A stretch of DNA of 64,000 nt from Yoonia sp034652275 (GTDB taxonomy: Bacteria > Pseudomonadota > Alphaproteobacteria > Rhodobacterales > Rhodobacteraceae). The stretch spans positions 62,001 to 126,000 of the forward strand of contig NZ_JAXIWG010000002.1 in assembly GCF_034652275.1 (NCBI RefSeq), given 5' to 3'. A program made the translations under genes and the position numbers. The notes under the pieces are model-generated. The model made no database searches. It saw nothing but the letters and a program-made list of their open reading frames with translations, and was not told where the DNA came from. Shown piece by piece: positions 51,465 through 60,380 of this stretch (its first letter is position 1; every line of letters begins with the position of its first letter).

Positions 51465-51806
51465 TCAGCCCCGACGCGGCGGGTCCAGATGGCTGCCTGT
51501 CGTCACTCCTTTGGGCAAGGTGATGGCTGCAAAAAACGACGCATCACGCTCGTGCAGGTTGCCGCTGATCGCGGCGACCCCTTGCACCATGATTGCTGCA
51601 AAACACGGCGTACCGGTCAAGATCGCGATCCGGCACTTTTTTTGCTTGGCCGCAACATGGACAGCCGCGTCCGACGCTCCGGTAACTTCACTGCTGGCGG
51701 GGGTCGCGATGAACAACGGCTGCGGCGACGCCGCTTGTGCCAACGCGCCCAAGGGCAGGGTGACGACAATCAGGCAATAGATCAGAAAGCTGCGGAACAT
51801 CTGCAT
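51465..51806 (-). CDS. Hypothetical exported protein
   Basis: The 113-residue protein has a clear signal peptide (MFRSFLIYCLIVVTLPLGALAQA) and a mature part of about 90 residues with two cysteines (KKCRIA and GTPCFAA) that could form a disulfide. No domain is recognised. The name rests on the signal peptide and typical codon use. It lies between the SDR and L,D-transpeptidase genes on the same strand and could be on either transcript. Confidence 0.5.
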   Translation of the reverse strand: MQMFRSFLIYCLIVVTLPLGALAQAASPQPLFIATPASSEVTGASDAAVHVAAKQKKCRIAILTGTPCFAAIMVQGVAAISGNLHERDASFFAAITLPKGVTTGSHLDPPRRG

Positions 51807-51867
51807 AGGTCCGACCTAAGCATTGTCGGACCCGACCACAACGCGGATTGCCCCGCGCGTCATCAAC

Positions 51868-52677
51868 TCACCGCGACGGGCGTGTGCCGGCCATGCCTTG
51901 CATGATGCCGCCCAGCACCCGCGCACGGCCCGCACGTGGCAGCATCGCCAGCGACCATCCCAGCAGCTTTGCCAGAAACCCTGGGCGCACTGTACCGCGC
52001 TTGCCCAAGGCGGCCAGCGCGCTGCGGGCCACGGTTTGCGGCGTTGCGGCCTGCCCCATCTGCATGCCTGCCCGCGCGGCAAAGCCGGTGCCGACAGGGC
52101 CGGGAGCGACCGACAGCACGCTGACACCGCGCGCGCGCAGTTCCGGCGCAAGACCTTCGGCGAAGCTTTGCACAAAGCCTTTGGTCGCGGCATAGGTTGC
52201 GGAATAGGGCGCACCGCTGAAGCCCACAAGCGAGCTGAACAGCACGATCCCGCCGCGCCCCTGCTGCGCCAGACGCTGCCCGAAACCGTGGCAAAGGGCC
52301 ACGACCGACCGGCAGTTCAGATCGACCATGTTCGCCTCGGTCGCGGGGTCAAGGTTCAGGAACGGTCCCACCGACCCGAAGCCCGCCGCGGCAATGACCA
52401 GCCCGATTGGGGAGTATTCCGTCTGTGCCAGCAGCGCAGGTATGGCAGCGGGGTCGGACAGGTCCGCCGCGATCACCTGAACATCCACGCTGAACCGCGA
52501 CGAAAGATCAGCGGCGATGTCTCGCAAGATATCCTCGCGCCGCGCGACAAGCACCAGATCGAACCCCTGTTCCGCCAAAGCCACGGCAAAGGCGCGCCCG
52601 ATCCCGTCACTGGCCCCCGTGACCAGTGCAGTAGGGCCAAAGCGGCGGGCAAGGGGACTTGTCTGTGATGCGGTCAT
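51868..52677 (-). CDS. Short-chain dehydrogenase/reductase
   Basis: The 269-residue SDR has TGASDGIGRAFA for the cofactor and the catalytic YAATK (YSATYAATKGFVQSF), with NAD(P)-type ends. The C-terminal part (GTVRPGFLAKLLGWSLAMLP) is hydrophobic, as in fatty-acyl or steroid-type membrane-associated SDRs. AGGGA precedes the ATG. It lies 24 nt downstream of the RND pump gene, so it probably shares its TetR control. Substrate unknown. Confidence 0.83.
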   Translation of the reverse strand: MTASQTSPLARRFGPTALVTGASDGIGRAFAVALAEQGFDLVLVARREDILRDIAADLSSRFSVDVQVIAADLSDPAAIPALLAQTEYSPIGLVIAAAGFGSVGPFLNLDPATEANMVDLNCRSVVALCHGFGQRLAQQGRGGIVLFSSLVGFSGAPYSATYAATKGFVQSFAEGLAPELRARGVSVLSVAPGPVGTGFAARAGMQMGQAATPQTVARSALAALGKRGTVRPGFLAKLLGWSLAMLPRAGRARVLGGIMQGMAGTRPSR

Positions 52678-52701
52678 GGAAATCTTCCCTTGGTTTTGAT
52701 C

Positions 52702-55700
52702 TCAGGCGGCCAGAATGCCTGTTTTCGTATCTTTATTGGCCTCATCCACCCGCTTGCTACGTGACAGGGTCAGGGCGAACATCTGCGGCGTAAAGGCAAA
52801 GGCCAGCGTCACGGACAAGGCCACGCCCCCTGCGACCGACATCGCGAAAGGCGGCCAGAACCCACCACCCCCAAGGATCAGGGGCAAAAAACCCCCAACC
52901 GTGGTGATCGTGGTCGAGGTGATATGCCGCGCCGATCCAGCGACGACATTCACCATCGCGGCGCGGTCACCGGCACGGGCGTCTGCATCCTCTTGCAGCC
53001 CCGAAAGAACGATCAGCGCCGCATTGATCGACACGCCGATGGACCCGATCACCCCGATAATCGCAGTGATCCCGAACGGATAGTTGAAGACCGCCAGCGC
53101 CAGCATCGACAGCCCCGCCGACAGCCCCGCCACGCCAAAGGCGATCAGCGTCAGACGGAAGGAATTGAAGGTCATCACGACGACAGCGATGGACAGGGTG
53201 ATGATCAGCCCCAAAGGTGCGACCAAGGCCTGCACCGTGCTGTCGCGCGCATCGGAATCGCCGCCCGTTTCAAGTCTGACGCCCTGTGGCAGGGTGAAAT
53301 CGCCCGCCTCCAGCAGCGCCATCGCCTCGGCCAGCGCGACGGCGGGCAGGACACCCGGCATCAGAAAGGCCTGCACATTGTTGATCCGTTCGCCATTGCG
53401 GCGGGTGATCGTGCTTTCAGACGGCTCCATCCGCAAGGCACCCAGCGTGGAGAGTGGCACGGCGGGAAACTGGCCTGTTGCCGCGATCTGGGCCGCACCG
53501 GGCGGCAGGATCGGCATATCGCCGATGGCCACGGGATCACTGCGCAGGCCCGCGCCAAGACGGACACGGACCGGCAGTTCTTCGGTCCCTTCAAGCAGCG
53601 ATCCGCCGGTCACACCTTCCAGCCCCGCCTCCATCTGGCGGGCGATCTGGCCAAGGTCGAGGCCCAAGAGCCGTGCGCGCGCCTCGTCCACGTCCAGCGT
53701 CAGTTTGGGCGTGCCGCCCGCCACGCCGGTTCGGACCATCGCCACCGACGATACAGTCGCCAACCGCGCGCGAAGATCGTCACCCACGGCGCGCAGCACG
53801 TCGATATCCTGCCCGACAAGGCGCAGTTCCACGGGTGCATTCACCGGTGGCCCTTGGGTCAGGCCACGGATGACGAACCGCGCCTGCAGGAATTGCGGCG
53901 GCAGGTCGGTTTGCAGATGCAAAAGCAGCCGCGCCGTTGCATCGGGCGATGCGGTGCGGATCAGCGCCTCGGCAAAGGCGGGGGCCTGATCGCGGCCACC
54001 GACCATGTTGTAATAGAACGCAGGCGCGGACCGGCCCACGACCCATGCGACGTCAAGGATGTCCTCTTCGGCGGCCAGCACCGCATCGACCGCGCGCACG
54101 ACGCGCAGGGTTTCGTCGATGCCGGTGCCGGGGGGCAGGTCGACCTCGATGTGGAACTGGTCACGCTCGACCCCCGGAAAGAACTGCGGGGTCAGGCCGG
54201 GCAGTGACAGAAAGCCCAGCACCGGCAGGATCAGCGAGAGCGCGACCGTGCGCCACGGATTGGCCATCGACAGGGCAAGTGTCGCGCGAAACCCGCGCAT
54301 CAACAGCCCTTCACGCACAGGCGCGCCATCGCCCGGGATCAGCCAGTACCCTGCGATTGCAGGTGTGATCGTGACGGCGACGACAAAGGACCAGCCCAGC
54401 ATCACGATCACGGCAATCGCGATGGACCCGACGAAATCCCCCGCAGGCCCCGGCAACAGCAACAGCGGCATGAACGACAGGATCGTCGTGACGGTCGAGG
54501 CCGCCAGCGGCATCGTCAGCCGCCGCACCGATCCTGCGACGGCCTCCAGCCGCGACAGCCCCGCGCGCAGGCGTTTGCCGACCTCGTCGGTCATGACGAT
54601 GGCGGCATCGACCAGCAGGCCAAGCGCCACGATCAATCCCGTCACGCTCATCTGGTGGATCGGCACGGCCAGCGCGTTCAGCGTTGCAACCGAGGCCAGC
54701 GTGACCACAGGCAGGACCATCGCGACGATCAAGGCGGAACGCACGCCCAAGGTGACAAAAAGCACCGCCACGACCAAGGCCACGCCGACGGCCATGTTCA
54801 GCCCCACTTCTGCCAGCCGGTCGGTGGTATAGCCGCTTTGGTCGAACACTGTTTCGATCGCCAGACCCCAGGGCAGGCTTTCCGCCTGTGCGGTCACACT
54901 GTCGCGGATGCCCGCCATCCAGCGGTCCACCTGCAACCCGTCGGCCAGCCTAGCAGAGACAAGGATCGCAGGACGCCCCTGAAAGAACGCCGCCTCGGCC
55001 ACGGGCGCGCGCGGGCCGCGCGTGATGCTGGCCACATCGCCCAGCAGGGTCACGCCGCCTTGGGCATCCTCGCGCAGCACGACCGCGCGCAGACGGTCCA
55101 GCGACGTGATCTCGCCGGTGATGCCCAGCACCAGATCGGTCGCCTCGCCGCGCAAGCGGCCCGCCTGCACCTTGGCATCGGCGGCACGGATCGCGGCGGA
55201 TACCTGATCCGCCGTCATGCCAAAGGCGGCAATCCGGTCAGGGGACAGCGTGACCAGCACTTCTTCCTCGGGCAGGCCGTGCAGATCGACAAGCGACGTG
55301 CCCGCCACACGGCGCAGAGCATCCGCCAGCGCTTCGGCCTCGCGCGCGGCGCGGGTCGGGCTGAAGCCGTCGGGCATGCTCAGCGCAAAGATCGCGGCAT
55401 AGCCGCCCGCATTGTCACTGTTGAACGCAGGTTCTTGCACACCTGCCGGAAAGTCGCGTTGCGCATCGGTGACAGCATCGCGGACCTGCGCCCAGATCTG
55501 TTCGATCATCGCGGGGTCGATGGTTTCCACCAGTTCGACCGCGATCACCGACACGCCCGTGCCCGAGGTCGAGGCGACCTCGGCGATTTCGGGGATCGTG
55601 CGCAGTTCGGTTTCGATCTTGGCGGTGACCAGCGCCTCGACCCGCGCGGGGTCGGCACCGGGAAAGACGGTGGTGATCGTGGCGAAGATATTGGTGATGG

Positions 55701-55818
55701 TCGGGTCTTCCTGCCGCCCGATGGACACCAGCGACGACGCGCCCGCCGACAGGATCACCAGAAGGGCCAGCAACACAAGGCGGGGCTGGCGAAAGAACAA
55801 GGTATCCATGACGGTCAC
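52702..55818 (-). CDS. RND efflux transporter, inner-membrane pump
   Basis: The 1038-residue protein has the RND layout: 12 predicted membrane helices, two large periplasmic loops (about 35-330 and 560-860) and internal duplication. In TM4 the sequence GLLVDAAIVMTDEV has one acidic residue where AcrB has two (LVDDA), as in some other RND subfamilies. It exports drugs or other small molecules with the adaptor encoded upstream. The start is GTG overlapping the adaptor stop by 4 nt (GTGA). No outer-membrane channel gene is present locally. Confidence 0.92.
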   Translation of the reverse strand: MTVMDTLFFRQPRLVLLALLVILSAGASSLVSIGRQEDPTITNIFATITTVFPGADPARVEALVTAKIETELRTIPEIAEVASTSGTGVSVIAVELVETIDPAMIEQIWAQVRDAVTDAQRDFPAGVQEPAFNSDNAGGYAAIFALSMPDGFSPTRAAREAEALADALRRVAGTSLVDLHGLPEEEVLVTLSPDRIAAFGMTADQVSAAIRAADAKVQAGRLRGEATDLVLGITGEITSLDRLRAVVLREDAQGGVTLLGDVASITRGPRAPVAEAAFFQGRPAILVSARLADGLQVDRWMAGIRDSVTAQAESLPWGLAIETVFDQSGYTTDRLAEVGLNMAVGVALVVAVLFVTLGVRSALIVAMVLPVVTLASVATLNALAVPIHQMSVTGLIVALGLLVDAAIVMTDEVGKRLRAGLSRLEAVAGSVRRLTMPLAASTVTTILSFMPLLLLPGPAGDFVGSIAIAVIVMLGWSFVVAVTITPAIAGYWLIPGDGAPVREGLLMRGFRATLALSMANPWRTVALSLILPVLGFLSLPGLTPQFFPGVERDQFHIEVDLPPGTGIDETLRVVRAVDAVLAAEEDILDVAWVVGRSAPAFYYNMVGGRDQAPAFAEALIRTASPDATARLLLHLQTDLPPQFLQARFVIRGLTQGPPVNAPVELRLVGQDIDVLRAVGDDLRARLATVSSVAMVRTGVAGGTPKLTLDVDEARARLLGLDLGQIARQMEAGLEGVTGGSLLEGTEELPVRVRLGAGLRSDPVAIGDMPILPPGAAQIAATGQFPAVPLSTLGALRMEPSESTITRRNGERINNVQAFLMPGVLPAVALAEAMALLEAGDFTLPQGVRLETGGDSDARDSTVQALVAPLGLIITLSIAVVVMTFNSFRLTLIAFGVAGLSAGLSMLALAVFNYPFGITAIIGVIGSIGVSINAALIVLSGLQEDADARAGDRAAMVNVVAGSARHITSTTITTVGGFLPLILGGGGFWPPFAMSVAGGVALSVTLAFAFTPQMFALTLSRSKRVDEANKDTKTGILAA

Positions 55819-56957
55819 TCCTGCGGGATGGCGGCAAGCTGAACGATCTGGCCGGGGGCGATGCGATCAGGCGCTTGCGCCACGATCCGTGCGCCGGCGG
55901 GCAGCTGGCCGCGCAGATAGACCTGCGCACCATCGCTGTGGATCACCTCGACCGCGGCAGGCAGGGTGCGGTCACCGTCCGGCGTCGTTTCCAGCGCCAT
56001 AACAGACCAGCTGCCGCGCACGCCTTCGCGCAGGGCGGACAGGGGGGCCCAGAACCCCGGTTCCGGCACGACCTCTGACAGGACCAGCGACAGGGTGTCG
56101 CCCATCACGGGGTCAAGTTCGGCAGGCAGATCAAGCACGACAGACCGGCTGCGGGTGCCGGGGTCGAGATCGGGGCGGATCTGGCGGATGATCGTGGCAT
56201 GCGGGCTGCCACCAATCTCGACCGTGACGCTGTCGCCGGTCTGCAAGCCTGCAGCAAGGTCGGGCGGCAGACCCACGCGCGCCCGTGCGGGGGCGGCATC
56301 ATACAGCACAAGGGCTGTCTGTCCCGCCGCCACGGTCTGCCCCGGATCGGCCAGACGCGCCCCGATGCGGGCGGCGAAAGGGGCTGTCAGCACGGATTTG
56401 TCGATCTGCACATCAACCCCCGCAATCCGCGCGCGTGTTGCGGCCATGCCGGCCTCGGCGCGGGTCAGGGCAAGTCGGGCATCGTCCTGCGCCGCCACCG
56501 ACCGGAAACCGCGTTCGGTCAGCGCATCGTTGCGCGCCAGCGTCAGGCGGGCCAATTCTGCATCGGCGGCAAGGGCGGCAAGCTCGGCCTCCAGCGCCGC
56601 GCGTTGCGGGGCCAGCGCGCTGGTGTCGAGACGCGCGAGAACGGCACCTTGTGGCACGACGTCGCCTTCTTCGACACGCATCTCGGTGACGCGTCCGCCC
56701 AGCTCGAACCCCAGATTGATCTGCGCGGCGGCCTCGATCTGGCCGGTGAACCTGCGGGTGACGGTATAGCTGTCGGCGATCTCGACCTGCAGGGCACCCA
56801 CGATGGTCGGCGGTGCAACCGACACAGCACCGGCATCGCCCTGCGCCGAAATCAGCGCAAAGCCCGCATAGACAGTTGCACCCGCCCCACCGAAGATCAC
56901 AAGCGTCAGGGCCAGCGTCACAACACGGCGCAAGGAAAACGTCGAAGATCGGGGCAT
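55815..56957 (-). CDS. RND efflux periplasmic adaptor (membrane fusion protein)
   Basis: The protein (about 380 aa) has an N-terminal signal anchor, a biotinyl-lipoyl-like motif split around an alpha hairpin (GFELGGRVTEMRVEEGDVV, then an Ala/Leu/Arg-rich coiled coil at about 125-190) and beta-barrel domains. It links the pump to an outer-membrane channel. The ATG at 56957 has GAGAG upstream; an alternative GTG at 56984 would lie within the TetR-type operator and is less likely. It is first in the adaptor-pump-SDR operon, divergent from tetR. Confidence 0.88.
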   Translation of the reverse strand: MPRSSTFSLRRVVTLALTLVIFGGAGATVYAGFALISAQGDAGAVSVAPPTIVGALQVEIADSYTVTRRFTGQIEAAAQINLGFELGGRVTEMRVEEGDVVPQGAVLARLDTSALAPQRAALEAELAALAADAELARLTLARNDALTERGFRSVAAQDDARLALTRAEAGMAATRARIAGVDVQIDKSVLTAPFAARIGARLADPGQTVAAGQTALVLYDAAPARARVGLPPDLAAGLQTGDSVTVEIGGSPHATIIRQIRPDLDPGTRSRSVVLDLPAELDPVMGDTLSLVLSEVVPEPGFWAPLSALREGVRGSWSVMALETTPDGDRTLPAAVEVIHSDGAQVYLRGQLPAGARIVAQAPDRIAPGQIVQLAAIPQE

Positions 56958-56970
56958 GGCGCGGCTCTCA

Positions 56971-56987
56971 TAAGTTAGCATCACTTA
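56971..56987. promoter_or_regulatory. TetR-type operator, copy 1 (pump side)
   Basis: TAAGTTAGCATCACTTA is a 17-bp palindrome of form TAAGTnAnnnTnACTTA, 14-30 nt upstream of the adaptor ATG. It is nearly identical, in reverse orientation, to copy 2 at 57076-57092 (15 of 16 bases in the shared core), which makes the pair a convincing regulator site. Confidence 0.7.
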
Positions 56988-56992
56988 CATAT

Positions 56993-57007
56993 GTGAGAAT
57001 CACTCAC
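56993..57007. promoter_or_regulatory. Additional inverted repeat in the tetR/pump gap
   Basis: GTGAG-AATCA-CTCAC has perfect 5-bp arms and lies 5 nt from operator copy 1. It may be a weaker third site or an unrelated feature; similarity to copies 1 and 2 is partial. Confidence 0.35.
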
Positions 57008-57075
57008 TTTGGCAAGAGGTTTTCAACGCAGCCGGAATCGGCGATGGTCAGCTTGAGGCGTGTTGCACCCAGATG

Positions 57076-57092
57076 TAAGTAATGCTAACTTT
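57076..57092. promoter_or_regulatory. TetR-type operator, copy 2 (tetR side)
   Basis: TAAGTAATGCTAACTTT repeats copy 1 with one internal change and a weaker outer base pair, 40 nt upstream of the TetR-type ATG. Binding here would give autoregulation. The 105-bp centre-to-centre distance to copy 1 is close to ten helical turns. Confidence 0.65.
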
Positions 57093-57131
57093 TTCACTCC
57101 CCTGCGCCACATTGCAGAAAGGCCCATCCGC

Positions 57132-57767
57132 ATGACCGATGACGCACGATCCGCCGCGACGACCGGTGCAGGCGTGCCGCCTAGGGCCGCCTATCATCAC
57201 GGCGACCTGCGCGCGCAACTGATCGCTGCCGTGCGCGATCTGGTCGAAACGCATGGACCCGACGGTTTTTCCGTTGCCGAAGCCGCACGGCGCGCCGGTG
57301 TCAGTTCAGCCGCGCCTTACAAACATTTCAAGGATCGCGACGAAATCCTGCGCGGCGTCGCGGGCGAGGCGATGGACAGGCTCCATGCCGCAATGGCGCA
57401 GGCAGCCGAACATCATCCCGCAGGCTCGCTCGAGGCTGTGGCGGCGATCGGTCAGGCCTATGTGGCATTCGCAAGGGCACAGCCGGGCGTGTTCCGGCTG
57501 GTGTTCGGCCTGACCGAAGGGCATGAAAACGCCCCTGACTTGCAGGAAAAAGGCGACAATTGCTTTGGCGTGGTGATCGACCAGGTCGCCGCATCGCGGC
57601 ACCAGCCGATAGATCATCCCGACGTTCTGAACTGCGCCTATATCCTGTGGGCTTTTGTCCATGGTCATTCATTCCTGTCCATCGACATGAAGAACAAGGA
57701 TGTCGGCCTGGAGATTGACGACGGGGCATTCCTGATGCGCGTGAGCCGCGCTATCCTGACAGGCTAG
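57132..57767 (+). CDS. TetR-family transcriptional regulator of the RND pump
   Basis: The 211-residue protein has the N-terminal HTH (FSVAEAARRAGVSSAAPYKH, then FKDRDEIL) and a ligand domain of the WHG-like type (FARAQPGVFRLVFG). It is divergent from the adaptor-pump-SDR operon with two near-identical palindromes between them, the usual local repressor arrangement. Loss of binding on a ligand would switch on the pump. The ATG at 57132 gives the normal short tail before the HTH. Confidence 0.9.
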   Translation: MTDDARSAATTGAGVPPRAAYHHGDLRAQLIAAVRDLVETHGPDGFSVAEAARRAGVSSAAPYKHFKDRDEILRGVAGEAMDRLHAAMAQAAEHHPAGSLEAVAAIGQAYVAFARAQPGVFRLVFGLTEGHENAPDLQEKGDNCFGVVIDQVAASRHQPIDHPDVLNCAYILWAFVHGHSFLSIDMKNKDVGLEIDDGAFLMRVSRAILTG

Positions 57768-57848
57768 CGGAAATTCGCACAATGCCTCCGGAACGGGACT
57801 GCCTTGGCCGCGTTGTTTCACTGCCAAGACCACGGAAAGGCGGCACAG

Positions 57849-58865
57849 ATGGAACAGCAACGCTGGATCAGACCCGAAACGGTGCTTTTGGCCGCGGGGC
57901 TGCTGTTTGTCGCGTATCTGTTGGGCAATGTGCTGCTGCTGGTCTTCGCAGCCGTGATCTTGGCAATCGGCGTTGACGGCGCGGCGCAAACGATCGCGCG
58001 TAAAACCGGTGCCGGGCATGGCTGGGCGCTGGCGGGCGTCACAATCGGGATTTTCACCCTGATCGCCGCGGCAATCGGCTTGTCGGCCACTCGGCTTTTC
58101 CAGCAATTTCGAGAATTGGCAAATACCGTCATCGGGTCGGCCGAGCAGTTTCAGGCATGGTTGCAGGATATCGGCGTGCTTGATCTGGTCGAGGAGATCG
58201 ACGGATCGGACGGCAGTCTGTCAGGGGCGGCAGGCAATGTGATCGGGCAGGTGATGACGATGGGCATGTCGGTCGTGGGGGCGATGACGAGCTTTGTGAT
58301 CCTGATCATCCTCACCTTCTTTCTGGCGATCAATCCGGGGCTTTACCGGGGTGGTCTGGTCCGCCTTGTGCCACCTGCAGGGCGCGCCATGGTCACCGAT
58401 ACTCTGTCAGCCATCGCCCATGCCGTCAGGTGGTGGTTTCTGGGACAGATTATATCGATGATTTTTCTGGGCCTCTCCGTGGGGCTGGGCTTGTTTGTTC
58501 TGGGCGTCGACTTGTGGTTCGCGCTGGCTGTGCTGACCGCGCTTTTGACCTTTGTGCCATTCATCGGGCCGCTGGCCGCAACCGTGCCTATCGTCGCTGT
58601 AAGCTTTACCGAAAGCACCCAGATCGGGTTGATCGCGCTGGGCGGCTACATCGTCATCCAGAATATCGAAGGCAACATCGTCACACCGATGATCCAGCAA
58701 AGGGCCGTCAACCTTGCACCTGCGCTGCTGATTGGGATGCAGGTCCTGCTTGGTGTCGTGTTCGGAGCAATCGGCCTGATCCTGGCCGCGCCGTTCACAG
58801 TGGTGGCGATGGTCGCGGTCCAAAAGCTGTGGGTCGAACACACGCTGGGTGAAAAGGTCACCTGA
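57849..58865 (+). CDS. AI-2E family transporter (PerM/TqsA type)
   Basis: The 338-residue membrane protein has about eight hydrophobic segments and the family's C-terminal motifs (FVPFIGPLAATVPIVAVSF, then GYIVIQNIEGNIVTPMIQ). Members move autoinducer-2, sodium/protons or unknown solutes; the name does not prove AI-2 transport. AAAGG lies 8 nt before the ATG. It is 81 nt after tetR in the same direction and convergent with the phosphohexomutase. Confidence 0.88.
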   Translation: MEQQRWIRPETVLLAAGLLFVAYLLGNVLLLVFAAVILAIGVDGAAQTIARKTGAGHGWALAGVTIGIFTLIAAAIGLSATRLFQQFRELANTVIGSAEQFQAWLQDIGVLDLVEEIDGSDGSLSGAAGNVIGQVMTMGMSVVGAMTSFVILIILTFFLAINPGLYRGGLVRLVPPAGRAMVTDTLSAIAHAVRWWFLGQIISMIFLGLSVGLGLFVLGVDLWFALAVLTALLTFVPFIGPLAATVPIVAVSFTESTQIGLIALGGYIVIQNIEGNIVTPMIQQRAVNLAPALLIGMQVLLGVVFGAIGLILAAPFTVVAMVAVQKLWVEHTLGEKVT

Positions 58866-58872
58866 TCCGCCG

Positions 58873-60246
58873 TCACGTCCTGTCGACCAGTCGGCGCAGC
58901 AGCGCCAGACCTGCCTGCAGCGTGGCTGCGGCACTATCTGGGTGTCCAGCCTCGACATAAAGACGCAGTTCAGGCGCGTTCCCGGATGGCCGCAGATGCA
59001 CGATCCGACTGTCTGCACAGATGATCCGTAGCCCGTCCGTCAGATCGATACCGGCTTCGCTAAGATTGAGTGCGGCAAGAAAAGAGGCGCGCTGCTGCGT
59101 GTCATGCGTCAGGGCAGCGACCAGCGCCGCAGAGGTGGCAGTCGGCACATGCTGCAACCGGTCGGCGGCGGTGAACCGCGCGGGCTGTGCTGCGACAAGG
59201 CGCGACACGGGCGCACCCTTACTGGCAGCCAGTACTGCCAGCATCGGCAGAACCGCGTCGCGTGTCATCAGGGCGGGCATCGGCCCTGCCGGACCCTTGG
59301 CGTCAAAGCCCAGCAGAAAGCCGCCGTTCGCCTCATATCCGGCAACCTTGCCGCCCAGCGCCTGCATGCCCGCGATGACATGCGGCGATCCGATCCGTGT
59401 GCGCAGCAGTTGCGCGAATCCAAGGCCTTGCACGCCGCTGTTGGACGAAACGGGGGTCACCACATGCTGTGCGCCAAGATAGGCTGCCGTAATCTGGCCC
59501 ATGATGTCACCCGGAATGATCCGGCCGTTTTCATCCGTCATCAGCGGGCGGTCACCGTCGCCATCGGTGGACAGGATCGCCGCGATGGCGTGATCGCGCG
59601 CCCAACCGGCCAGACGGGTCTTGGTGTCGGGATCGACGGCCTCGGTATCGACGGGCACGAAATCGGCGGAAGATCCCAGCACAACCACTTCGACGCCAAG
59701 CGCGGCAAGCAGGTCCGCCATCAGGTCGCGCCCGACAGCACTATGCGCAAAAAGCCCGACCCGAAGCCCCGCGAGGGTCGCCCCGAACCCCGCAAGATAC
59801 CGGTCACGATAGGCGAGACCAACATCGGCCGTGCATGGCACAGGCCCGTCCAGCGGTGGGCGTCCGCAACCCAGATCCGCAAGAATTGCAGCCTCGTGGT
59901 CTTTGGTGATCTCTCCTGCGGGGGTGTAGAATTTCAGACCGTTGCGGTCGGCGGGAATGTGGCTGCCGGTGACCATGACAGCCGCCGCCCCTGCCTGCAT
60001 CGCGCCCAGCGCCAGCGCGGGTGTCGGAACAGCGCCGCAGAATGTGACAGCAAGGCCCGCCGCCTGCCCCGCGCGCACCACGACAGCGGCGATATCCGGT
60101 GACGATTGCCGCAGTTCATGGGCCACAAACAGACCCGCCCCCATCGGGCAGGTCGCGGCAAAGGCTGCCACATAATCGCTGACAAGCGCGGGTGTCAGGT
60201 CGGTGACAAGGCCGCGCAACCCGCTGGTGCCGAATTGTGGGGGCAT
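58873..60246 (-). CDS. Phosphomannomutase/phosphoglucomutase family phosphohexomutase
   Basis: The 457-residue enzyme has the family start FGTSGLRG, the catalytic phosphoserine Ser95 in MVTGSHIPADRNG, the metal loop with DGDGDRPL and a sugar-binding GYEANGGFLLG. It interconverts hexose-6-P and hexose-1-P. The TGSHxP form and the presence of manC-gmd-fcl in the window suggest mannose-1-P supply, making it a ManB/CpsG candidate. A glucose-specific enzyme cannot be excluded. Confidence 0.87.
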   Translation of the reverse strand: MPPQFGTSGLRGLVTDLTPALVSDYVAAFAATCPMGAGLFVAHELRQSSPDIAAVVVRAGQAAGLAVTFCGAVPTPALALGAMQAGAAAVMVTGSHIPADRNGLKFYTPAGEITKDHEAAILADLGCGRPPLDGPVPCTADVGLAYRDRYLAGFGATLAGLRVGLFAHSAVGRDLMADLLAALGVEVVVLGSSADFVPVDTEAVDPDTKTRLAGWARDHAIAAILSTDGDGDRPLMTDENGRIIPGDIMGQITAAYLGAQHVVTPVSSNSGVQGLGFAQLLRTRIGSPHVIAGMQALGGKVAGYEANGGFLLGFDAKGPAGPMPALMTRDAVLPMLAVLAASKGAPVSRLVAAQPARFTAADRLQHVPTATSAALVAALTHDTQQRASFLAALNLSEAGIDLTDGLRIICADSRIVHLRPSGNAPELRLYVEAGHPDSAAATLQAGLALLRRLVDRT

Positions 60247-60362
60247 GACATCTCCTGCTGCGGTTGTGCCGTTCTAGCGCGTGCCGATATCCGAGGCAAT
60301 TGAACGAAATGCGCGACAAGAACCATCGTGCTGCCGCATTTCAGCCATGCGGCGGACCGCGC

Positions 60363-60380
60363 TGTTCACGAATCTGAACA
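60363..60380. promoter_or_regulatory. Inverted repeat upstream of the RTX gene
   Basis: TGTTCA-N6-TGAACA has perfect 6-bp arms and ends 32 nt before the RTX start codon, inside the 166-nt gap to the divergent phosphohexomutase gene. It is a plausible binding site for a dimeric regulator. No family can be assigned. Confidence 0.4.
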
